Assembly (NCBI GenBank): GCA_030672465.1
Contig: DAOVGJ010000098.1
Span: 1 to 5,537, forward strand
Length of the DNA: 5,537 nt
Direction: 5' to 3'
DNA from: Pseudomonadota bacterium
GTDB taxonomy: Bacteria > Desulfobacterota > BSN033 > WVXP01 > G020346125
Shown here piece after piece: positions 1 through 5,537 of the stretch. The translations under genes were made by a program, and so were the position numbers. The notes beneath the pieces are model-generated. The model searched no databases. It was not told where the DNA came from and saw nothing but the letters and a program-made list of their open reading frames with translations. Position 1 is the stretch's first letter, and every line of letters starts with the position of its first letter.

Positions 1-1
1 C

Positions 2-1156
2 CTTTTCACCACAGGTCTTTTAACGAAGGGTACGAAGACCCGTACGAAGTACCAGATCGCCAAGGAGATGGAGGAGATAGGGGGCAGTATCGAATCCAGT
101 TCCGGGAGGAACACCTATTCCGTGAGCGTATCCGTCCTTAAGGAAGATTTCGAAAAGGGCCTGGAAATCCTTTCGGACGTGCTCTTGAACCCTTCCTTCC
201 CGGGAGAGGAGATCGAGAAGCAAAGGGAGGATACGCTGCTCGCCATCAAAAGGATCGATGAGAGTTGGGAGCGGGAGGTTACCCGACTCTTTCGCCGACA
301 TTACTTCATTGAACACCCCTATCGCAATGATCTGGTGGGGACGGAGGAGTCGGTGACGCGTTTTACCAGGAAAGATATCGTGGATTTTTACCGCCGATTG
401 GTCATGTCCAATAACATGGTGCTGTCCGTATTCGGGGATATCGATATCAAGAGAGTTACCCAAACCGCAGAGGAACGATTCGGCCACCTGAAAAGGGGGA
501 ACCTTATCCCACCAAGTCTCAAGGAGGAAACCTCCAACCTCGCCCAGGACAGGCGGATAGAGAGGATGAACGACAAATTGTCAGCGGCCATTTTCGTTGG
601 TTTCAATGGGATGACCCTTTTCGACACGGACCGCCCTGTTTTGGACGTAATCGATGCTATTCTTTCGGGCATCGGGTATCCCAGCGGGTGGCTCCACGAA
701 GCCCTGAGGGGAGGCGATCGGAGCCTCGTTTACTATGTCCATGCCTACCCCAATTATGGGATCGACGGTGGTTACTTCGGGGTAATCACTCAGACCACCA
801 TGGCCAACTATCAGGAGGTCCTGGGTATCATCTCGGAAAAGGTGAGAAGGATTCAGGAGGAGTCGGTGACGGATGAGGAACTGAAGCTGGCAAAACAGAT
901 GGTCATAACCATGCACGATCTCGGGCTGGAAACCAATGCCTCGCAGGCCTTTAGCGTTGCCGTTTCAGAGGCTTTGGGAATGGGCTACGACTGGGACCAG
1001 CGGTATAGAGATTTGATACAGAGGGTAACGAAGGAGGATGTTCAGCGGGTCGCCAGGAGGGTTTTTAAACATTGTCTCATAGCCACCACCATTCCGCGGG
1101 ACCCCGTGGAGGCCGTGATCCACCCGGAGAGGAAGGGAAGGATGCACGTCCATTGA
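2..1156 (+). CDS. M16 family peptidase-like protein, 5'-truncated; inactive (non-zinc) half
   Basis: The reading frame is open from base 2 to TGA at 1154-1156, giving 384 visible residues; the true start lies outside the window. The fold is recognisable as an M16 domain pair. Its N-type domain has the K-G-T turn, the IGGSIESSSGRNTYS strand region, the LLNPSF segment and a later VFGDI turn. A second domain follows, with an Arg/Tyr pair in LRGGDRSLVYYV (visible residues about 236 and 244). Aligned on K-G-T, the HxxEH zinc motif is replaced by L-F-T-T-G (visible residues 1-5), and the downstream zinc-ligand Glu is replaced by Ala in TLLAIKR. This half therefore should not bind zinc. In known M16 proteins this is typical of the second half of a fused about 850-900-residue enzyme, or of the dead subunit of a heterodimer; which applies here depends on sequence before base 1. 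It is probably periplasmic (inferred). It converges with the amidase gene across a 99-base gap. Confidence 0.88.
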   Translation, partial: LFTTGLLTKGTKTRTKYQIAKEMEEIGGSIESSSGRNTYSVSVSVLKEDFEKGLEILSDVLLNPSFPGEEIEKQREDTLLAIKRIDESWEREVTRLFRRHYFIEHPYRNDLVGTEESVTRFTRKDIVDFYRRLVMSNNMVLSVFGDIDIKRVTQTAEERFGHLKRGNLIPPSLKEETSNLAQDRRIERMNDKLSAAIFVGFNGMTLFDTDRPVLDVIDAILSGIGYPSGWLHEALRGGDRSLVYYVHAYPNYGIDGGYFGVITQTTMANYQEVLGIISEKVRRIQEESVTDEELKLAKQMVITMHDLGLETNASQAFSVAVSEALGMGYDWDQRYRDLIQRVTKEDVQRVARRVFKHCLIATTIPRDPVEAVIHPERKGRMHVH

Positions 1157-1255
1157 CCCTTTTGCTTCATCATGCGAGGGGGAGGATTTCCAGGCGAACT
1201 ACGGTGAGAAGGACCATGGGGTTTGATGGGTTGGGGAGGGGTAATCCGGTGGTCT
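1157..1255. other. Convergent intergenic gap with G-quadruplex motif at 1218-1241
   Basis: This is the space between the M16 stop and the stop of the minus-strand amidase gene. I see no GC-rich stem followed by a T run in either direction, so no classical intrinsic terminator. The plus strand at 1218-1241 has four G runs (4, 3, 4 and 4 G) separated by loops of 6, 2 and 1 bases, which fits the canonical four-run G-quadruplex pattern. It would lie in the 3' UTR of the M16 transcript and on the template strand at the end of the amidase gene. A role in termination is only a guess. Confidence 0.55.
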
Positions 1256-3997
1256 CTATCGCAGCAAGGATACCAAATAGTTCCTCTCGGCTTTGAAATC
1301 CGCCAACTGTTGTTCCCGTATGGACGAAATGGGCGGGCTCTTCATCTTGAGGGGATCCAGAAATTTTCCGTTTCTCGATATCCGATAATCGAGATGGGGA
1401 CCGGTGGCAAGTCCCGTTGATCCAACATATCCAATGATCTGCTTCTGTTTAACCCATTTCCCCTTTGTTATTCCCCGTGCATATCGGGAGAGATGGCCGT
1501 AGTATGTGGCATACCCGTTGCCGTGCTTTATCGTTATTTGCTTTCCGTAGCCTCGATTCCATCCACGGAAGACAACCCTCCCATCCCCAACGGCCCGAAT
1601 GGGCGTTCCCGGTGGGGCCGCGTAATCGACGGCAAGATGGGGGTAATATCCACCCAGTATCGGATGACGCCTCCGTCGGCTGTATCCAGATGTAATCCTG
1701 GTAAATTTCAGGGGGGAGCGGAGAAAGGATTTCTCCAGCGACCTTCCCTTTTCGTCGTAGTAGCCCTCCCGTCCCCCTGGTCCCTTGAAATAGAATCCCC
1801 TGTATTCCTGGGAGGAGGTATCATACGTAGCGGCGAGAATGTTCCCGTATCGGATGAACTGGCCATCCTTGTACAATTTTTCCACGAGGATCTTGAAGCG
1901 ATCTCTTTTCCGAGGGTCATTGTGAAAATCGATCTCCCACGCGAAGATATCTACAAAGGCCAATGCCAAACGATCTCCCTCTCCTGCCTTCTCAATGGCG
2001 TCGAACAGGGTGGATTCTATTTTCCCTTCTACCCTGGTCAGATGCCGATCCAAGATGATCTCTTTTTTCGATGCGACATACCGATCTCCTTCCCTCGTGA
2101 CTTCATAGATATCGGCTAGGCCTGCCTCGTACGTAAATTTTTGTAATTCATCTCCCTCATCGAGGGAAGCCCGAAAAGAATCGCCGGGGTTACAATCCCT
2201 GAAGTCGAAGATTGGCTTGAGGTGGGCCGTGATAAGGGCGATCTGGTCGGGGGGAACCCCTCGCTTTTTCAAGGCCATATAGAGACAGCTTCCCTTTTCC
2301 ATCCGTCCCTCGATGATCCGTTCAGGGGAACGTTCCGTCTCCAATGAGGTTTTTCTTTGGGACGGAAGAGGCCGATGGGCTACTCTCGTCTCTTCAATGT
2401 ACCCATGGAGCCCTTGTGCGATGGAGGAGGCGATTTTATCCAGGTATTTTCGGCTCTTTAGCCTTCTCTCTTCTACCCGGTTGCTGATAAATGAGACTTC
2501 CACCAAGATTGCGGGCATTCTCGCCCCCATGAGTACGTAAAAGGGAGCCTGTTTTATCCCTCTGTCCCAGTTGCTGGAACGTCTGCGGTTCAAACTGTGG
2601 CACATGGACCGCTGGACATGGTGGGCCAATCGGCCGGATTCATTCACCTTCGCGTTTAACATGAGGTCATAGAGGATGATCTGTAAGTCGGACAGTTTTT
2701 TGGTAGAAATGGCGTTTTCCCGCGCGGCTAATTCCATGGCCTCCTCATCGGAGGGGAAATTCAAGATGTAGGTTTCTATTCCCCTTGCCCCTCGTTTTCT
2801 GCTGGCATTGGCATGAATGGACACGAAAAGGTCGGCCTGTTTCGTGTTTGCAATGGCGGTTCTCTCCTCCAGTGGGAGGTATATATCCCTCTCCCTCGTC
2901 AAGAAAACCTCGCATCCCCGTTTTTTCAGCTGTTTCCTTAGTCTCTTGGCGATCTTCAATACCACGTCCTTTTCCATGAGCCCACTGGGCCCAATGGCGC
3001 CGGGATCGCGCCCCCCATGGCCCGGATCGATTACGATCCTTTTTATGCCGGATTTCGATGATCGCAAGAGGGGCTGTTTCTCGTCAATGGCGGCCAAGGC
3101 TTGCCCCTCCGAGGACGCGACCCCGAAGATGTCGATGACAATGCGGAATGGTTCATTTAGGGGAAAGATCTTAAAGTCCTTGATACTTTCGATATCCAGA
3201 ACAACCCTTACCGTATCGGGGCTGTTTTGTGCTGCCCTGGCCATTTTGAGGAGTCCATCGTAGATGGGAATAGGCTGTTTCAATTGGGGGGAAATCTTGG
3301 CTGAATCGATATCAATATAGAGCCTCGGCGGCTTATTGATTGAGGGATCTCTCCTTAGGAGGCGGTTCGTATAGGAAACCTCCTTCTCGACATAGATGAC
3401 GACCCGTGTATAATCTGGATTGGACCAGTATTTGATCCCAGTCACGGGGCGAAGCCTGTTTTTTTCCTTGGGGAGCGGTTTCGGTTTATACTCCTCCAGT
3501 TCCTTCAGCTTACCCCTCGCCTCGGATACCATGTCCCCCTTGGGGAATTGATCGACGACCTTTTGAAACGCCTCGTAGGCCTTGGAGAATTCCTTTCGCT
3601 TCAGGTGAATTTCGCCGATCTTGAATTGGGCGTCGTCGGCCAGCCTGCTGGAGGGGTATCTCGTGACCAGGCCTTGGAAGGAGGAAAGGGCCTCGTGCAG
3701 GTCGGATTTGAGGAAAGAATAGCCGTAAAGGTCATGGTAGAGCATCGCCACGGTGAATAAGGCATCGTTCGACCTGGGACTGTCGGGATACTTGGTATAT
3801 ACGACTTGAAACTCTTCAATACATCTCAACCAATAGGATCTGTACTTCTTCTTCGTCTCGGAGTTTTTGAGGGCGTAGTAATGGTTTCTCGCTTTCCTAT
3901 ATTGATCCTCATAACCCGATCCACGTGCTGGGGGGGTAGGGAAGAACAGAACGAAGAGAATGAGCAATATGGCCGATGTATGGATGAATGCTTTCAT
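1256..3997 (-). CDS. Exported TPR-AMIN-Amidase_3 amidase fused to an M23/LytM module
   Basis: Predicted periplasmic peptidoglycan hydrolase of 913 residues, stop TAG at 1258-1256. Order: signal peptide 1-26 (hydrophobic AILLILFVLFF, then a likely A-R-G cleavage site, no lipobox Cys); TPR-like helices about 30-170 with repeated Y/F-P-x-S/G turns; AMIN domain about 184-291, which in AmiC targets the enzyme to the septum; Amidase_3 about 318-534; a Pro/Arg-rich linker about 535-565; an OapA/LysM-like M23 N-terminal region about 566-720; M23 core about 768-884. Amidase zinc ligands are H327 (DPGHGG), E342 and H395 (SIHAN), with catalytic E500 (VEVSFISN). The long H395-E500 interval resembles division amidases that carry an inhibitory helix. 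M23 residues present are H787 and D791 (HLAVD), H835 (YGHL) and H868; the usual second His of HxH is D870. The amidase should cleave the MurNAc-L-Ala bond; the M23 part may cleave cross-bridges or act as an activator. An upstream in-frame ATG at 4111 would add 38 Pro/Ser-rich residues before the signal peptide. I chose 3997 because the signal peptide begins there, although no Shine-Dalgarno sequence precedes it. Confidence 0.93.
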   Translation of the reverse strand: MKAFIHTSAILLILFVLFFPTPPARGSGYEDQYRKARNHYYALKNSETKKKYRSYWLRCIEEFQVVYTKYPDSPRSNDALFTVAMLYHDLYGYSFLKSDLHEALSSFQGLVTRYPSSRLADDAQFKIGEIHLKRKEFSKAYEAFQKVVDQFPKGDMVSEARGKLKELEEYKPKPLPKEKNRLRPVTGIKYWSNPDYTRVVIYVEKEVSYTNRLLRRDPSINKPPRLYIDIDSAKISPQLKQPIPIYDGLLKMARAAQNSPDTVRVVLDIESIKDFKIFPLNEPFRIVIDIFGVASSEGQALAAIDEKQPLLRSSKSGIKRIVIDPGHGGRDPGAIGPSGLMEKDVVLKIAKRLRKQLKKRGCEVFLTRERDIYLPLEERTAIANTKQADLFVSIHANASRKRGARGIETYILNFPSDEEAMELAARENAISTKKLSDLQIILYDLMLNAKVNESGRLAHHVQRSMCHSLNRRRSSNWDRGIKQAPFYVLMGARMPAILVEVSFISNRVEERRLKSRKYLDKIASSIAQGLHGYIEETRVAHRPLPSQRKTSLETERSPERIIEGRMEKGSCLYMALKKRGVPPDQIALITAHLKPIFDFRDCNPGDSFRASLDEGDELQKFTYEAGLADIYEVTREGDRYVASKKEIILDRHLTRVEGKIESTLFDAIEKAGEGDRLALAFVDIFAWEIDFHNDPRKRDRFKILVEKLYKDGQFIRYGNILAATYDTSSQEYRGFYFKGPGGREGYYDEKGRSLEKSFLRSPLKFTRITSGYSRRRRHPILGGYYPHLAVDYAAPPGTPIRAVGDGRVVFRGWNRGYGKQITIKHGNGYATYYGHLSRYARGITKGKWVKQKQIIGYVGSTGLATGPHLDYRISRNGKFLDPLKMKSPPISSIREQQLADFKAERNYLVSLLR

Positions 3998-4026
3998 AAT
4001 GGGTGGAAAATGATTATGAAAAGAGA

Positions 4027-4052
4027 GGGAAATAGGGGATGGGGAGGGAGGG
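4027..4052 (+). other. G-quadruplex motif in the amidase leader
   Basis: The plus strand has five G runs: 4027-4029, 4035-4038, 4041-4044, 4046-4048 and 4050-4052. The last four are separated by loops of only 2, 1 and 1 bases, which generally favours a stable quadruplex. It lies 38 to 55 bases upstream of the chosen ATG of the amidase gene, on the template strand of that gene; the transcript carries the C-rich complement. If translation started at ATG 4111 this stretch would encode the Pro/Ser repeat of the N-terminal extension. Formation in the cell and any effect are not shown by the sequence. Confidence 0.55.
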
Positions 4053-4222
4053 ATCACCGGAAAGGGCAAGGATGATAAGGTAGTCCAGAATTTTCTCCTT
4101 AGGATTTCCATTCTGGGCTCTTCCCGATCGTTTTCTTCTCTACTTACTATACATTACTTTATTATTCAACAAAAAATTTAAATTTCAAGTAGTTATATAA
4201 TAAAAATATAAAAAAAATTGGA

Positions 4223-4231
4223 ATTATAGCA
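4223..4231 (-). promoter_or_regulatory. Candidate extended -10 promoter (TGCTATAAT) for the amidase gene
   Basis: Read on the minus strand, 4231 to 4223 is TGCTATAAT, a perfect -10 box with the TG extension that can relieve the need for a good -35. At 17-bp spacing the -35 position reads CCTTTA, a poor match. A second perfect TATAAT lies at 4247-4242, also with a weak -35 (CAATCC). The surrounding sequence is very AT-rich, so chance matches are likely. Initiation near 4216 would give a leader of about 220 bases to the ATG at 3997, or about 105 bases to ATG 4111. Confidence 0.45.
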
Positions 4232-4313
4232 TTTTCCATTGATTATAAAGGACTTTTAGATTTTGGATTGTTAAAGCAAGGGGGTCATGTGGGCTTCAAT
4301 GCTTTCTATGAGC

Positions 4314-5123
4314 CTAAGAAATGTTCAGAAGCCTTTTCGCATTTTCGCTGAAGATCCGGTCGAGGGTTTTTTCCTTAAGAGGAAGTTCCTTAAGCTCATC
4401 GACGATCCTTTTACGTGTAATGAGGGGAAAATCGCTCCCGAAGAGGACCTTATGGGAGAGGATCGTATCTATATATCTCACCATGGGCTCGGGAATGTGT
4501 CGAGGTGCCCAACCCGCAATGTTAAAATAGACATTGGCATTTCTCTGTATGACAGCCACCGCCTCGTAAAACCAGGGAAACCCGAAATGGGCTAGGATGA
4601 TCTTCAAATGGGGAAAATCGATGGCCACGTCGTCCAGGAAGAGCGGTTGACAGTATTTTATTTTCGTCCCGGCATGAAACTGGGTTCCGGTATGGAAGAG
4701 GATGGGGACATCCAATTCTATGGATTTTTTGTAGATAGGATACATCAAGGGGTCGTTTGGATTTATCTCGATGAGATGCGGAAGGATCTTCAAGCCCAGG
4801 TCTCGAATGGCCCATTCGAACTCCTCGGTGGCCAACTTGCCCTTGTGTGGGTCCACACTGGCGAAACCGATGAAGCGGCCTGGGTTCTCCTGCACTGGTT
4901 CGGCGATGAGGTCATTAGGAACCTTATATCCATGAACTGTTTCCGCATCCACGGCCACGATCACGGTCATGGTTACCCCGGCCCTATCCATATCCTCCAA
5001 AATATCCCGTATGGAGACCACCATCTCCTCCCCGAAGACCGCCTTATAAGACTCCAGCATCGGTTTGGGCATCGTCTCCAGGGCCTTTTCGGTAAAGAGC
5101 TGAGAATGGGTATCGATTATCAT
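4314..5123 (-). CDS. Amidohydrolase family protein (Amidohydro_2, ACMSD-like TIM barrel)
   Basis: 269 residues from ATG 5123 to TAG 4316-4314. It is a metal-dependent amidohydrolase of the COG2159/Amidohydro_2 type, a family that includes decarboxylases and hydrolases acting on small (often aromatic) acids; the substrate here cannot be told. Family marks are the start MIIDTH, PGRFIGFASVDP (81-92), PNDPLMYPIYKKSIEL (122-137), ILFHTG with H144, ILAHFG with H179, and VLFGSDFP with D231. These match the second-half metal and catalytic positions. The N-terminal HxH, normally two metal ligands, reads H6-S-Q8, so one ligand is changed. No signal peptide is seen, so it is probably cytoplasmic. ATG 5123 is preferred to an in-frame TTG at 5171 because AAGGGAAG precedes it and because the family's conserved N-terminus begins there. 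Length is usual for the short members. It runs in the same direction as the amidase gene, 316 bases upstream of that gene's start; joint function is not evident. Confidence 0.88.
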   Translation of the reverse strand: MIIDTHSQLFTEKALETMPKPMLESYKAVFGEEMVVSIRDILEDMDRAGVTMTVIVAVDAETVHGYKVPNDLIAEPVQENPGRFIGFASVDPHKGKLATEEFEWAIRDLGLKILPHLIEINPNDPLMYPIYKKSIELDVPILFHTGTQFHAGTKIKYCQPLFLDDVAIDFPHLKIILAHFGFPWFYEAVAVIQRNANVYFNIAGWAPRHIPEPMVRYIDTILSHKVLFGSDFPLITRKRIVDELKELPLKEKTLDRIFSENAKRLLNIS

Positions 5124-5128
5124 GGCAT

Positions 5129-5136
5129 CTTCCCTT
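5129..5136 (-). promoter_or_regulatory. Ribosome binding site of the amidohydrolase gene
   Basis: Minus-strand AAGGGAAG (5136 to 5129), five bases before ATG 5123. It is an imperfect but well-placed Shine-Dalgarno match and supports this start over the upstream TTG at 5171, which has none. Confidence 0.6.
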
Positions 5137-5320
5137 TTAATGTTAAAGAGGCTGGGCTGTCTTTGACTCAATCAAACCGAAATCGAAGCGAAAGCCAATG
5201 TACCGTGCTGGCAGGCAAGGGGAAGAGCATGGGAAAGTCGACTGTTTCACTCACTGAGATCTCTGAAAAAGTCGCTCTTCGCTGCTCACAAGCTTTTTTA
5301 GACCATTCGAGAGTTCGCTT

Positions 5321-5345
5321 CACTGCAAACGAGAGGTTTGTGGTG
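5321..5345 (+). other. 10-bp hairpin with GAGAG loop
   Basis: CACTGCAAAC (5321-5330) pairs with GTTTGTGGTG (5336-5345) around loop GAGAG (5331-5335). Eight pairs are Watson-Crick and two are G-U wobbles (5324/5342 and 5325/5341). The wobbles pair only in plus-strand RNA; in minus-strand RNA they become C/A mismatches. No T run follows, so it is not a standard terminator. Confidence 0.5.
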
Positions 5346-5434
5346 CTACTTCGTTCCACAACTTACCGTGAGGCCTCAAATACCAGCGTCGCTGTTGCGC
5401 ACGGACTTCGCCCTAACCGCATGACTGCAGCACC

Positions 5435-5450
5435 GCAACACTGCAACACT
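5435..5450. repeat. Two tandem copies of GCAACACT
   Basis: Two perfect head-to-tail 8-base units at 5435-5442 and 5443-5450, preceded by a related GCAGCACC (5427-5434). It looks like a short minisatellite seed. No coding role is visible. Confidence 0.6.
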
Positions 5451-5502
5451 ATATAATTTCGCGCTCAGAGCTCGTTTTTCCAGTTTTCCAGAGATTTCTT
5501 CC

Positions 5503-5523
5503 TTTGAACTTTGACATTTGACA
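5503..5523. repeat. Three TTTGAAC/TTTGACA heptad repeats
   Basis: Units TTTGAAC (5503-5509), TTTGACA (5510-5516) and TTTGACA (5517-5523), followed by a decayed TTGATTC. The array may continue past the window edge. The TTGACA words also match a -35 box, but no -10 can be checked because the window ends 14 bases later. Confidence 0.6.
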
Positions 5524-5537
5524 TTGATTCTCGTGTC

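Larger units (their letters stand above)
3998..4313. other. Leader and promoter region of the amidase gene
   Basis: No separate gene is seen in these 316 bases. Nearest the amidase start, about 4005-4080, the minus strand is strongly pyrimidine-rich. The same stretch is in frame with the amidase and open back to ATG 4111, which is preceded by a weak GGGAAGAG (about 4124-4117), so part of it could be coding. From about 4140 to 4270 the sequence is very AT-rich, with A and T runs and two TATAAT boxes on the minus strand. From 4271 to 4313 lies the 3' flank of the amidohydrolase; only a 4-bp stem (GGCT/AGCC) can be drawn there, too weak to call a terminator. Confidence 0.6.
5124..5537. other. 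Gene-poor region upstream of the amidohydrolase
   Basis: No ORF here looks like a real gene. Open frames on both strands are short, or are extensions of the antisense shadow of the amidohydrolase, and give no recognisable domain. The stretch is rich in small palindromes: GAGATCTC (5256-5263), a 25-base hairpin (5321-5345), TGAGGCCTCA (5369-5378), CAGCG-T-CGCTG (5384-5394) and GCTC-A-GAGC (5462-5470). Two tandem repeats lie at its right end. It must contain the amidohydrolase promoter, but I find no convincing -35/-10 pair on the minus strand. The mix resembles intergenic repeat elements, but a single copy cannot show that. Confidence 0.45.

Noticed and set aside
20..487. 155-codon minus-strand open frame
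   Set aside because: Antisense to the M16 coding region, which has clear family similarity in the plus frame.
1493..2119. 208-codon plus-strand open frame
   Set aside because: Fully antisense to the conserved M23 part of the amidase gene; no domain or credible ribosome binding site seen.
2817..3263. 148-codon plus-strand open frame
   Set aside because: Antisense to the Amidase_3 and AMIN regions, whose minus-strand motifs are clear.
4271..4313. Possible terminator after the amidohydrolase (GGCT/AGCC stem)
   Set aside because: Only four pairs, a long loop and no T run on the minus strand.
5168..5359. 63-codon minus-strand frame upstream of the amidohydrolase
   Set aside because: GTG start without a ribosome binding site, no recognisable domain, and it overlaps the palindrome-rich spacer. 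It could be a tiny gene but nothing supports it.
4608..5456. 282-codon plus-strand open frame
   Set aside because: It lies antisense to the well-supported amidohydrolase for most of its length, its product has no recognisable domain and is odd in composition, and its tail runs through the repeat-like spacer. It is a shadow frame.
5452..5457. Plus-strand TATAAT
   Set aside because: No acceptable -35 at 16-18 bp and no plus-strand gene follows inside the window.
5435..5523. CRISPR-like repetition
   Set aside because: Units of 7-8 bases placed head to tail without spacers; this is not a CRISPR array.

Overview
The window looks like a chromosomal piece of a Gram-negative, deltaproteobacterium-type (Desulfobacterota-like) bacterium. 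This rests on the style of the cell-envelope proteins (a TPR-AMIN-Amidase_3 protein, an M16 peptidase half and a COG2159-type amidohydrolase), on moderate GC with many AGG arginine codons, and on short intergenic minisatellite-like repeats. The taxonomic call is an inference. No tRNA, rRNA, CRISPR array, transposase or phage gene is visible.

Layout: (1) 2-1156, plus strand: the 3' part of an M16 (pitrilysin/MPP-like) gene, cut by the window edge. The visible half lacks the zinc-binding residues and should be a non-catalytic half or subunit. (2) 1157-1255: a short convergent intergenic gap with a four-run G-quadruplex motif. (3) 1256-3997, minus strand: the centrepiece, a 913-residue exported protein that joins TPR repeats, an AMIN domain, a zinc N-acetylmuramoyl-L-alanine amidase (Amidase_3) and a complete M23/LytM-type module in one reading frame. 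(4) 3998-4313: its leader and promoter region, with a CU-rich stretch (a second G-quadruplex motif on the opposite strand) and an AT-rich island with two TATAAT boxes. (5) 4314-5123, minus strand: a TIM-barrel amidohydrolase (Amidohydro_2, ACMSD-like fold) in which the usual N-terminal HxH metal motif reads H-S-Q. (6) 5124-5537: no convincing gene; it holds the amidohydrolase 5' region, a strong hairpin, several palindromes and two short tandem repeats.

The most interesting object is the amidase-M23 fusion. In E. coli-type systems, division amidases (AmiA/B/C) are switched on by separate LytM-domain proteins (EnvC, NlpD) that are degenerate M23 peptidases. Here an AmiA/C-type catalytic domain, with the long insert expected to carry the regulatory helix, is followed in the same chain by an M23 domain in which the third zinc-ligand histidine is aspartate. 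It may be a two-activity peptidoglycan hydrolase (amidase plus endopeptidase) or an amidase carrying its own activator. The three genes do not form an obvious pathway. The amidohydrolase and the amidase run in the same direction but are separated by about 200 bp with their own promoter-like sequences.
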